Part shown: positions 41,414 to 49,949 of the stretch, one piece after another
How positions within the stretch are numbered: the stretch's first letter is position 1
How the letters are laid out: each line of letters starts with the position of its first letter
Assembly (NCBI GenBank): GCA_030431255.1
Contig: JAUIJL010000016.1
Coordinates: forward strand, 62,001-126,000
Direction: 5' to 3'
DNA length: 64,000 nt
Origin: Thermoanaerobaculia bacterium
GTDB taxonomy: Bacteria; Acidobacteriota; Thermoanaerobaculia; Multivoradales; J023
The notes under the pieces: generated by a model
What the model saw: only the letters and a program-made list of their open reading frames with translations
Told to the model about the DNA's origin: nothing
Database searches by the model: none
Program-made: the position numbers and the translations under genes

Positions 41414-41442
41414 AACATACTGACTCTGTGTCGGACTGTCAA
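41414..41442 (-). promoter_or_regulatory. Sigma-70-like promoter for the minus-strand kinase
   Basis: On the minus strand, TTGACA (41442-41437) and TATGTT (41419-41414) are separated by exactly 17 bp. TTGACA is a perfect -35 and TATGTT matches 4 of 6 positions of the -10. Predicted start is near 41407, giving a leader of about 98 nt before GTG 41309. Confidence 0.6.
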
Positions 41443-41506
41443 CAGCACTTGTGGAGCTCGGTCGGTGGCCGGTCGAGCGGACCTGGGATGAGAGCTTAGC
41501 GCCGAG

Positions 41507-44500
41507 ATGTCTCTGACTAAAGATTTTTTGGGAGATAACTACGAGGTCGTCCGCCGTCTCAGTGAAGGCGGAATGGGTATCGTTTACCTGGTTCGCCACC
41601 GGCATCTCGAAACCCTTCGGGTCGTCAAAGTTATCCGAGAGCAATATGCTCACAATCCGGAGCTTCAGGAGAGATTTTTAAGGGAAGCTCGGACGGCGAT
41701 TCGGCTCAGGCATCCGAAGATTGCCCAGATCTACGATTTTTCCATGACGGATGACGGTAGCGCCTTCATCGTCATGGAATATATCGAGGGCAGGACGTTG
41801 CAGCAGCTGTTGCGGGACGAGGGGCCGCCTCCTCTCGATCTGGCATTGGAGATCGGCCGCCAAGTCCTGGAAGCGCTCGACTATCTGCATGGGCAGGGGT
41901 ACGTGCATCGAGATATTTCCCCCGACAATCTCATGCTGACGAAGGATTTCGAGGATCGGCGCCTCGTCAAGCTGATCGACCTGGGTATCGCCAAACGCAC
42001 CGGCCAGGAAGCCGGAACCCAGCTGACTGGCCACGGAATGTTTCTCGGAAAAGCGAAATACTCGGCGCCGGAGGCTATTGAAGGTAAAGAGGTCGGAGCG
42101 GCCAGCGATGTCTACTCCTTCGGGGCTGTGTTGTACGAGCTTCTGACCGGTCTTGCTCCCTTTGATGGGCAGACGTTCTCGCAGTTGCTCGCTGCGCAGC
42201 TGTTCAAAGAGCCCAAACCGTTCTCCGAGTCCGATCCACAGGGACGAATTCCCGACATCCTACGCCGGTTCGTGTTGAAGACTCTTGCCAAAGATGCGTC
42301 CGAGCGGGGCGGCAGTGCCTCGGAGCTCGCCTTGCGCCTCGAAGAGATTAGGCGTCACAAAATCACGGTGGCCTCGCTATCAGAGACTGAGAAAACGCAC
42401 CACCTTTCGCCATCCGAGCTGGGGGTGGTGCCGCCCCCGGCCACGGAGCACGTGAAAGTCTCAGCGGGCTCGGAGCTCGAGGCATTGGCGGCGGCACACG
42501 TCTTGGTGGGTAAGGGGCAATTTCGAGAAGCTCGCGCCGAGCTCCGGCGGGTGTTGGACGACGATCCCGACCACACGGCTGCTCAACGCGAGCTGAAAGT
42601 GGTGGAGGAGATTCTGGAGCACCAGGCCACGGCTCGACGGCAGGGAGAAATTACCCGAGCCGCCGAGCGCATCGAGCGGCACCTGGACGGGGGTGAGCTG
42701 GAAGCAGCTCATGCCGAGCTCGATCAGGCCATTGCCTCCTTCGGCCTCGGGACCCGCCTCCAGGAGGTGCGAGATCGTTTGGATCAGGCCTTGGCCGAAC
42801 GCGACCGTCGGCGTCGTCGAAGCCGGATCGCTTCTCTGGTATCCGAAGCGGAATCCCTTCTGAAGGCAGGGCAGTGGGAGTCGGCGACCAAGACCCTGGA
42901 AGAAGTCGAAGCGATGCAGGAAGCCGATACCGAGATCGGTCGTCGTGTTGCCGGGCTCTTGGAGGCGATTCAAGCGAGAAAGGCGGAGGAAGCGGAGAGG
43001 GCATCCTCGATCCGTCGCCGGATTGCCAGCGGACATTTCGACGCCGTTCTGGATGCTCTGACCGAAGCCGAGTCACGGCTGGGGCATTCACCCTTGTGGG
43101 CGGAGCTACGGCACGAGCTGGAGGATGCCCGTCGACTCGAAGCCGAGCAAAGGCGGCAAGAGCTGGAGGCCAAAGTCGCTCAGGCTCAGCGATGGCTGGA
43201 ACAGGGTGATCTGACCTCAGCCGCCAATCTCATCGACACGGTGCTCGAATCCCGTCCGGACGATGTCGATGCGAATCGCCTGAAGGATCGAATCGCAGCC
43301 GAGCACCTAGAGCGCGAAGGCCTCCTGATCGCGGAGCAGGCCGAGGTCGAAATTCGAAACGGGGATCTCGAAGAAGCCCGCAAAATCCTGGAGCAGGGCG
43401 AGGCTCTACTCGGCGACCACCCCGCGTTGATCCGGGCTCTCGGCCGGTTGGCATCCGCGGAGCAAGAGGCACATCATCGTCGGACCGAGGAAGTTTTGAC
43501 CGCGGCCGCGCGATGCCTGGAAGCGGGGGCTCTCGACGCCGTCGACGAGCATTTGGTGGCAGTCCAACATCTCGGCCCTCTGGGAGAAAAGCAAGCTGCA
43601 CAATTTGACGTCATCACCCGGGAGCTGCGCGCGATTCGGGCAAGGCGCGAGGAAAAGGCGGTCGTCGAGCAAGTGCGGGAGCTTCTCGACTCGGGAGACA
43701 CGGTCACTGCCAGGCGTGAAGTGGAGAATCGACGTCCCGAAGCCCCTGGGGAGGCCTGGCTGGCCACGGAGCGTCGACTCGCGCAGGCCGAACGTGACGC
43801 TCGGATCGGTGACTTGCTCGACGAAGCTCACCGTCTTCGGAACTCTGAGCGATGGCGAGCGGCCTTGGCCAAAGTTGAGGAAGCCCTCGGGCTCGATGCT
43901 GAGCATTTCGCCGCGGGACGCTTGCAGCAGGAGCTGGAGGCGGAGCTTCGTCGCCGCGAGGAAGAGCGCCGTGAACGGGAGCTCGCGGACGTCGTCGAGA
44001 TCCTGACGAATCTGTTGGCAAAGGGTGATGTCCGGTCCGTCGGTAGGGGTCTTGAAACCGCCCGTCGCACTTTCGGTGAATCTGCGGAGTTGCTTCGGTT
44101 GAAGCAAAGTTATGAAGAGGCTGACGCGGCCCTGCGGGCTAGACGGGCGGAGCGCCTCCGGCAAGTCGTCGCGCGGGTCTGGAAGCTCGCTCCGGTGATC
44201 GCGGTTTTCAGTCTTTTGGTCATCGGTCTTTGGTGGTGGGCCGGCAGTGATCGACCGGTGACCGGTAACGCAGCGACACGACCGGATCCCTCAGCTGCTG
44301 GAAAGGTGGCCGCCTCGGTAGAGGAGCCTAAGATGCCTTCGGTGCCAACCGTGGTTTCCGATCAAGCGGGTTCCAGGGATCCGACCGAGAGAGTCGAAGC
44401 TCCTTCGAGGGCCGATCTTGCAACAGAGATACCGCAAGAGCCGTCCGTTCCCGTCGGTACGCAGACCGCGGAGACATCAGGGGCTGCGACGTCCGATCCA

Positions 44501-45337
44501 CCAGAGCCGAGTCTGACGACGACCTCGAGCTCCGGCACCGACGGCCCAACGGTAGTGGAGAGCGAGGGAGAACCCATCGCGATGACATCCCCGGGCATCA
44601 CGGTGCCGCCGACCGAGGTTTCGAGGCAGGCGGAACGCCCTCAAAACGAAAGCCGGCCGATGGAGATAGAGCCACCAGAATCCCGCCCGGACGTCGTCCC
44701 GGCTCCATCCCCTTCACCGAAGCTGCCCGCACCCGAGCCGGCAATGCTCGAGATCCAGGCTTCTCCTCGACCCGGCGCCACGGTCGCGATCGACGGCGGG
44801 GCACGCGAAACGCTCGATCGACGGCGCCGCTTCGAGTTGGAGCCGGGACGGCACCGATTGGTATTCCGTCTCGGACCGGAAGAGCACCGCGAGGAGCTGG
44901 AGCTCTCGGAGGGTCAGAGGCGACGAGTCCCGTTGCCCGACTGGATGCTGCGCGCTCCAGAGCCGCCCCCGGAAACCCCTGAGATCACACAAGCTCCGTC
45001 GGTCGACGAGCCACCGCCCTTCCGTCGCGGCGATACCATCACCGAGGTCGGCCCCGGAGTGGTGCCTCCTGAGCGAATGCGGCTTGCGCAGCCCGAATAT
45101 CCGCAACGGGCTCGGCAACGCCGGATCCGCCGCCCCGTGCGGGTGGAGCTGGCGGTTTTGGTCGACGAGAACGGTAGGGTGACTCGAAGTGTCGTCAAGT
45201 CGGTCGGGAAGAAAGAGCTGGGTTTTGAAGAAGCCGCCAAGGACGCGGCGAGCCGGTCGCTCTATCGTCCCGCCACCCGAGACGGTGTGGCTGGCAAGAT
45301 GTGGACTGATTTGGTGATTGAGTTCCGGCCTCGATGA
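41507..45337 (+). CDS. Transmembrane Ser/Thr kinase fused to a TonB C-terminal domain
   Basis: 1276 residues. Kinase domain about 10-285: LSEGGMGIVYLV, Lys41, Glu60, HRD 134-136, Asn141, DLG 158-160. Residues about 310-880 form a very long helical region rich in Glu, Arg, Leu and Ala with repeated units (AREELRR-like), likely TPR/coiled coil. TM helix about 890-912 (APVIAVFSLLVIGLWWW). External part: Pro/Thr/Glu linker, a PEGA-like beta module (about 1080-1145) and a C-terminal TonB_C-like domain (about 1188-1276, YPQRARQRRIRRPVRVEL). The TM helix lacks the His seen in genuine TonB, so energy coupling with ExbB is unlikely; the end may instead bind the TonB box of a receptor. Weak ribosome site. 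Convergent with a TonB-dependent receptor gene. Confidence 0.92.
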   Translation: MSLTKDFLGDNYEVVRRLSEGGMGIVYLVRHRHLETLRVVKVIREQYAHNPELQERFLREARTAIRLRHPKIAQIYDFSMTDDGSAFIVMEYIEGRTLQQLLRDEGPPPLDLALEIGRQVLEALDYLHGQGYVHRDISPDNLMLTKDFEDRRLVKLIDLGIAKRTGQEAGTQLTGHGMFLGKAKYSAPEAIEGKEVGAASDVYSFGAVLYELLTGLAPFDGQTFSQLLAAQLFKEPKPFSESDPQGRIPDILRRFVLKTLAKDASERGGSASELALRLEEIRRHKITVASLSETEKTHHLSPSELGVVPPPATEHVKVSAGSELEALAAAHVLVGKGQFREARAELRRVLDDDPDHTAAQRELKVVEEILEHQATARRQGEITRAAERIERHLDGGELEAAHAELDQAIASFGLGTRLQEVRDRLDQALAERDRRRRRSRIASLVSEAESLLKAGQWESATKTLEEVEAMQEADTEIGRRVAGLLEAIQARKAEEAERASSIRRRIASGHFDAVLDALTEAESRLGHSPLWAELRHELEDARRLEAEQRRQELEAKVAQAQRWLEQGDLTSAANLIDTVLESRPDDVDANRLKDRIAAEHLEREGLLIAEQAEVEIRNGDLEEARKILEQGEALLGDHPALIRALGRLASAEQEAHHRRTEEVLTAAARCLEAGALDAVDEHLVAVQHLGPLGEKQAAQFDVITRELRAIRARREEKAVVEQVRELLDSGDTVTARREVENRRPEAPGEAWLATERRLAQAERDARIGDLLDEAHRLRNSERWRAALAKVEEALGLDAEHFAAGRLQQELEAELRRREEERRERELADVVEILTNLLAKGDVRSVGRGLETARRTFGESAELLRLKQSYEEADAALRARRAERLRQVVARVWKLAPVIAVFSLLVIGLWWWAGSDRPVTGNAATRPDPSAAGKVAASVEEPKMPSVPTVVSDQAGSRDPTERVEAPSRADLATEIPQEPSVPVGTQTAETSGAATSDPPEPSLTTTSSSGTDGPTVVESEGEPIAMTSPGITVPPTEVSRQAERPQNESRPMEIEPPESRPDVVPAPSPSPKLPAPEPAMLEIQASPRPGATVAIDGGARETLDRRRRFELEPGRHRLVFRLGPEEHREELELSEGQRRRVPLPDWMLRAPEPPPETPEITQAPSVDEPPPFRRGDTITEVGPGVVPPERMRLAQPEYPQRARQRRIRRPVRVELAVLVDENGRVTRSVVKSVGKKELGFEEAAKDAASRSLYRPATRDGVAGKMWTDLVIEFRPR

Positions 45338-45372
45338 CCCGGACGATTCTGCGACAAGTGCAAAAGGGGAAC

Positions 45373-45402
45373 AAAAACGGGAGCCGAAGGGCTCCCGTTT
45401 TT
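45373..45402. terminator. Bidirectional intrinsic terminator
   Basis: AAAAACGGGAGCC, loop GAAG, and the exact reverse complement ending in TTTTT. The stem is GC-rich at its tip and has an A-run on one side and a T-run on the other, so it can stop both the kinase (+) and the receptor (-) transcripts. It lies 36 bp after the kinase stop and 27 bp from the receptor stop. Confidence 0.9.
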
Positions 45403-45428
45403 GCCGAGTTGTGAATCGGAGCAGGGAC

Positions 45429-48380
45429 TTAGAAACGCAATCCCAGGGTCAGGCGGAAGTTTCTGGGGCTTTGAAGGTCAAATAGGGAGCGAGGCAGGCC
45501 GAAGCCGGCTCCTTCGAACGTCTCGGCACCGATCTGCTCCTGCTCGTCGGTCAAGTTGAAGATTTCGGCCTTGATCTCCACATCGCGGTCTCTGTTTTGA
45601 CCGTAGAGGAAGGCTAGAGCAAGGCTGAGGTCGAGCTGGAAGACATCCGGCAGCTGGTGCGCGTCCCGAGCGGTGGCGAAGCGTCTGATGGTGAAGTTGC
45701 CATCGGTAATCATGGGATAGGGAGTGCCGCTTTCAAATCGCGCGCTCGAGCCGACCGTGAAGTGCATCCGATCGGTGCTGAACCGATAGCTGCCGAAGAG
45801 CTTCAGCTGGTGCTCCCGCTCCCAGGATGCCGGACCCAGCCGGTTGGCAAGATCTGCCTGTAGGAACGCTTGAAAACCGGGATCCTGGACACCGGTCAAG
45901 TCGGAGAAGTCGGCAAAATCGTCGATGGCTTCGTTGGTGAAAAGATTGCCTTCGGTGTCACTCCAGGTGTAGGAGCCCAGAAATTGCCACCCATCTGAGA
46001 AGCGTCTCTTGATCATCAATTGAGCGGCCCGATACTCACGCTCTGCTGCTTCGATATTGGCGATGGTGTTTTCAAAACCGTTGGCGAGGAAGGCTCCGTT
46101 GTTGGGATCCCTGGCTACGGTCCCGTCGGGATTGAGAATCAGGTCGGCAGTGTAGACGTCATCCCAAAGGTCACCCCACTCGCGATGGACTAGATGAAAG
46201 CTGATTGAGGACTGGGAGCTCAGCTGATGCTCGAGCCCAAGCACGATCTCGTCTACATAGCTGGGGTCGAGCTCGGTGTTTGGAGGGGCGAATTGGAATT
46301 GGCCGAGTGGGCGCTCTAGGCCATCAATCCAGCACGGTGAGGTTGAGTCGGTTGGATCCTGGCTTGAGCATAGGACTCCATCGACGGAGCTCTCACCCAA
46401 AAACGGGGCCCAGATATAGTCGGTATAACCGGAAAAGAGCGAGCTGCGATCGAAGTTGTCGGTGTAGTTTTGTAGAAACGGTTCGTAGAAGCGGCCGAAC
46501 GACCCTCGGGCTAGGGTAGTTCCTTGCCCGCCGAGATCATAAGTAAACCCTAGACGAGGCGCGATCGTCCGAGCGTCCAGAAGTGCACTGCCCCCATCGT
46601 CTTGTGCCTGAATATCCTCAAAGCGCAGACCGAAATGGAAATGCCACTGCCCCAAAGTGAGCTGTTCGTCGATGAAGAGGCCGACGACTTCTTCTGTCGT
46701 TGTCCGAGCAGGGCGCTCCCAGAAATTCCACATCAAATAAGGCAGAGTCTGAAAGCCTCCGCTGGGAGTTGCGTTGGCGATGATATCGAGGAAGAGCTGG
46801 CCTTGTGTCGGTTGACCTGTCGTCGGATCGATTCCCTGCACCCCGGGAAATCTGAGATCGCGAAAGGATTCAGTGCTTTGATAGTCAACTCCGAGCTTCA
46901 GCTGATGACTTCGAGCTTCGGTTTCAAGAAACCAGTCGACCAGTAGATTCCCCTGCTCTCGTCGTCGCTCTTCGCGACCTTCCTGAGTGATGCCGTTAAA
47001 TAGGTGATTCCTGATGAGATCGTAGTGAGGAGCGCCGCCGGAAACACCTCGTGCGCGATCATTTAGGCGCTCCAAGTCACGGTCTTGATGCGCTGCCGTC
47101 ACTTGAAGCGATAAATTGGAACTCAGGATCGAGCTCCATTGGAGCTTGGAAAATGTGCCGTCCTGGTACCGGGATCCAGCTGCATGAGGGTCTCCAGGGA
47201 AAAGAAGGCCGTCAGCTCTGGACTCGTCGGATTGCTGGTCAGGGCGGTCGACCACGTTGGCTGAAGGATTGTCGTCAAAAGGGGAGAAATCGCCGAGCTC
47301 GGCTTCATCCGTGGTGAGCTGTCCTACGACGGTGTTGCTTTCACCGATCTGCCAAGTCAGCTTATAAGCTCCGCTGTCGCCCTCGATCCCTTGATCCCAA
47401 TAGGGTTCCGGGCCTTCGAACACTGGGCGAAAGAGGGAAGTTTCATTCTCTTCATAGGCGGCAGAGAACCATAGGTTTCCAGGAAAGATCGGTCCACCGA
47501 TAGAAAGCGCGGCATTGCCGAAGAGTTGGTCTTCGGTGGCGTTGGCGGCGTTGATCTCTTTGACCAAGGCATCTCCCGCGTTGCTAGGGGTTTCGTAGTC
47601 GCCGTTCCATTCAGGATTCGTCGCCACCCACCGGGCCAGGCCTGAAAAATCATTGCCGCCGGAGCGCGTCACTACATTGATGACCGCACCCGAAACCCTG
47701 CCGTATTCCGCGGAATAGCCTCCCGTAGCGACCTCCACTTCCTGCACGGCTTCGTGGCTCAAGTTGAGGCCGAAAAGACCGGTCGTGGGATCGGTGGTGT
47801 CGACGCCGTCCACCAGGTAAATATTGTGACTATTTAGAGAACCGCCGACATTGGGATTGCCGTCTTCACCTCCCGCGACCCCCGGTAGCAGCAGCGCCAC
47901 ACTTTGGTAGAAGCGCTCCACGGGCAAGCGGTCGAGAAATTCGAAATCGACCGTCGCTCCCAGGCTGGTGTCGTAGCGATCGACCAGGGGAGTCTGCGCG
48001 ACCACATCGACTTCCTCAGAAACGGATCGAGCGGTCGAGGAAGTCAAGGTGAGCTCGAGGCGATTGGTCTTCGCGATAGAGATCCTGGCTCGGCCTGCGG
48101 CGCTGAGACCGGCGGCGCCGAGCTCGGCGCGGACGGAGTAGTCGCCGATCGCCAAGGCTGGGAATCGGTATTTGCCTGCGGAATCGGTCACCACCGTTTT
48201 ATCGAGTCGTTCGCCTTCCAATTTGACGGTGGCGTCGGCGACCCCTTGGCCCTCACCATCGACGACGGTCACGATCAAGGTTCCGGTCTGTGTGCCGTCG
48301 GCGAGCATGGGCCCGGCTCCCAACAGAAGGAGCAGCACCAAAAGAATCAACGGGTCTTTGGAAAAGTGTTTCCCTCGCAT
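45429..48380 (-). CDS. Oar-like TonB-dependent receptor
   Basis: 983 residues from ATG 48380 (GGAGGA 8 nt upstream); the ORF's longer 53-residue extension has no ribosome site. Signal peptide 1-29. Residues about 34-115 are a carboxypeptidase-regulatory-like module (GTLIVTVVDGEGQGVADATV). Plug domain about 125-250 with DRLPVERFYQS and VDGVDTTDPTTG segments; the rest is a beta-barrel of many amphipathic strands ending in LTLGLRF, with a terminal Phe as required for BAM insertion. Such receptors of Acidobacteriota/Myxococcota take up or export large substrates using TonB energy. Neighbour to a kinase with a TonB C-terminal domain, a possible partner. Upstream region is AT-rich. Confidence 0.95.
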   Translation of the reverse strand: MRGKHFSKDPLILLVLLLLLGAGPMLADGTQTGTLIVTVVDGEGQGVADATVKLEGERLDKTVVTDSAGKYRFPALAIGDYSVRAELGAAGLSAAGRARISIAKTNRLELTLTSSTARSVSEEVDVVAQTPLVDRYDTSLGATVDFEFLDRLPVERFYQSVALLLPGVAGGEDGNPNVGGSLNSHNIYLVDGVDTTDPTTGLFGLNLSHEAVQEVEVATGGYSAEYGRVSGAVINVVTRSGGNDFSGLARWVATNPEWNGDYETPSNAGDALVKEINAANATEDQLFGNAALSIGGPIFPGNLWFSAAYEENETSLFRPVFEGPEPYWDQGIEGDSGAYKLTWQIGESNTVVGQLTTDEAELGDFSPFDDNPSANVVDRPDQQSDESRADGLLFPGDPHAAGSRYQDGTFSKLQWSSILSSNLSLQVTAAHQDRDLERLNDRARGVSGGAPHYDLIRNHLFNGITQEGREERRREQGNLLVDWFLETEARSHQLKLGVDYQSTESFRDLRFPGVQGIDPTTGQPTQGQLFLDIIANATPSGGFQTLPYLMWNFWERPARTTTEEVVGLFIDEQLTLGQWHFHFGLRFEDIQAQDDGGSALLDARTIAPRLGFTYDLGGQGTTLARGSFGRFYEPFLQNYTDNFDRSSLFSGYTDYIWAPFLGESSVDGVLCSSQDPTDSTSPCWIDGLERPLGQFQFAPPNTELDPSYVDEIVLGLEHQLSSQSSISFHLVHREWGDLWDDVYTADLILNPDGTVARDPNNGAFLANGFENTIANIEAAEREYRAAQLMIKRRFSDGWQFLGSYTWSDTEGNLFTNEAIDDFADFSDLTGVQDPGFQAFLQADLANRLGPASWEREHQLKLFGSYRFSTDRMHFTVGSSARFESGTPYPMITDGNFTIRRFATARDAHQLPDVFQLDLSLALAFLYGQNRDRDVEIKAEIFNLTDEQEQIGAETFEGAGFGLPRSLFDLQSPRNFRLTLGLRF

Positions 48381-48743
48381 ACGATAATTCCTCCATCGTG
48401 ATCGATTGAAGGGGAGATCCCCTCTAGCTCTTTTGAAACCTTTTTTCGAAAAAACGAGCTGAAAAACACGAGCTACAGACCACTCGCCGCGATCAGGCCG
48501 GCAAAGTGTCTGGATGGCTCTGTTCGACGAAAAAATCAATAAATCATCAATTGTGGATGTCTAGACCGACAACCGATCCCGTCGACGTATCGGTGACGTC
48601 CATGGGACCGATCCACAGGAGATGCAACGTTCAGGCGTTTGCCCGAATCATACCATGAATCACGCCTTCTGGGCTCTCGGGTGGTAAACTTCGAGAGCCG
48701 GACACAATCGAATTCGATACACTCAATTCAGGGAGCGCATTCT
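48381..48743. other. Divergent intergenic region (363 bp)
   Basis: Between the receptor gene (-) and FHA gene (+). Holds an AT-rich perfect palindrome TTTTTTCGAAAAAA at 48441-48454 (receptor side), an inverted repeat GGCTCTCG-N12-CGAGAGCC at 48672-48699 and a 12-bp palindrome ATCGAATTCGAT at 48707-48718 (FHA side). An in-frame extension of the FHA frame (48639-48743) has no ribosome site. No convincing sigma-70 pair was found. Confidence 0.55.
48672..48718. promoter_or_regulatory. Inverted repeats upstream of the FHA gene
   Basis: GGCTCTCG and CGAGAGCC at 48672-48679 and 48692-48699 (12-nt spacer), followed 8 bp later by the palindrome ATCGAATTCGAT (48707-48718). They end 25 bp before the ATG at 48744, so they lie in the promoter or mRNA leader; operator or attenuator both possible. 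The palindrome half-site ATCGAAT also occurs upstream of the NHLM operon. Confidence 0.5.
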
Positions 48744-49946
48744 ATGGCGCAAACGGTTCAGGAAATCGATATCTCTACCCTAGAGCGTCTGACGGAGCTT
48801 CAGCAAGATCGAGTCGTTTTGGTCGATCGAATCGGCCAGCTGAATACAGAGAAAGAGAATGTTTCGACCGTGGTCTATGGGCGAGTGCTCACCGACTACG
48901 AGCATCGTCTGCAGGCTATCGACGATGAAGCGATGCCACTGAGGCAACAGGCCGCGGAACCTTACGGTCTGTTGATGCATGGCGTCCGAAAGCTCGAGGC
49001 CGACTTAGACGAGCTGCGTTTGGAGCTCGAAGAGTTGGAGCTGAGACATCGGATCGGTGAGCTCGATGAAGAGACGGTCGCGGAGCATCGACAGAATCTT
49101 GGGGAGCGGGAGACCGACGTGCAGCAGCGTTTGCAGGAGATGCAGGAGCTGAGGCAGCGTTTTCTCGCCGCGGTAGACGGCCAGGAAGAGACGTTGATGC
49201 CCAAGCCGGCCGACGATTCGTCCGAGGAGGGGGTAGCGCTTGGCGAAGTCCCTGCCCCGGACGTTACCGAGGTCGAAGTAATGGACGTCGGCGAAACCGC
49301 CGATCCCATCGTCTCCGCCGAGGAGGAGGAAGGCGATCTCGCGGCCGACGAATCGGCGCAGACGGACGAGTCGCCGATTCTGGATCAAGAGGCTCTCCCA
49401 TCACCTGCCTTGGAGGAATCGATAGAGCCTGCCGCAGCTCCTTCGCCCGGCGAAGAGGAGCAGTCGTCCGATCGAGAGCAAGAACACGAGCATCGACCGA
49501 CGCTTCCCATTCAGTATCCCGAGTCTTTCGCTCAAGATGTCGCACCGTTTAGCGGCGATTCGGAGCTCGGTCGCACCCGTTTGGTGACCCAGCCCGTCTC
49601 TCCTCTTGCGGCCACCTCAATGATGCCCCTGGCCAGTCTCACTCGGGAGCCTGAAGGGGACAACGAGCATGCCGAAATCGAAGTTTTCCCTGTGGAGCCG
49701 TTTACGGCCATCGGTCGAACGGCGGACAATCAAATTCAAGTGGACGAGATTTCAGTGTCTCGACATCATGCCGAAATTCAGCTGAGCCATGGTGGGCTCT
49801 ACACTGTTCGTGATCTGGGATCGGCCAACGGAACGTTCGTCAACGGCAATACCATCACTTCACAAGATCTCCTACATGGAGACGTGCTGCAAATCGGCAC
49901 GGTCCGGTTCCGCTTCCGGATGGCCGGTGAGGAAGAGGATTCATAG
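48744..49946 (+). CDS. FHA-domain protein with N-terminal coiled coil
   Basis: 400 residues from ATG 48744 (GGGAG upstream). N-terminal ~150 residues are coiled coil (Glu/Leu/Arg heptads, KLEADLDELRLELEELELR). A long acidic Glu/Asp/Ser/Pro-rich linker follows (about 155-280), with several Thr-containing stretches that could be phosphorylated. C-terminal FHA domain about 310-395: IGRTADNQIQV, SVSRHHAEI and DLGSANGTFVNG carry the Gly-Arg, Ser-x-x-His and Asn residues needed for phosphothreonine binding. Cytosolic. It ends 3 bp from the convergent end of the FHA-fused ABC transporter gene. Likely a phospho-dependent adaptor for the kinases or the exporter. Confidence 0.92.
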   Translation: MAQTVQEIDISTLERLTELQQDRVVLVDRIGQLNTEKENVSTVVYGRVLTDYEHRLQAIDDEAMPLRQQAAEPYGLLMHGVRKLEADLDELRLELEELELRHRIGELDEETVAEHRQNLGERETDVQQRLQEMQELRQRFLAAVDGQEETLMPKPADDSSEEGVALGEVPAPDVTEVEVMDVGETADPIVSAEEEEGDLAADESAQTDESPILDQEALPSPALEESIEPAAAPSPGEEEQSSDREQEHEHRPTLPIQYPESFAQDVAPFSGDSELGRTRLVTQPVSPLAATSMMPLASLTREPEGDNEHAEIEVFPVEPFTAIGRTADNQIQVDEISVSRHHAEIQLSHGGLYTVRDLGSANGTFVNGNTITSQDLLHGDVLQIGTVRFRFRMAGEEEDS

Positions 49947-49949
49947 CCC

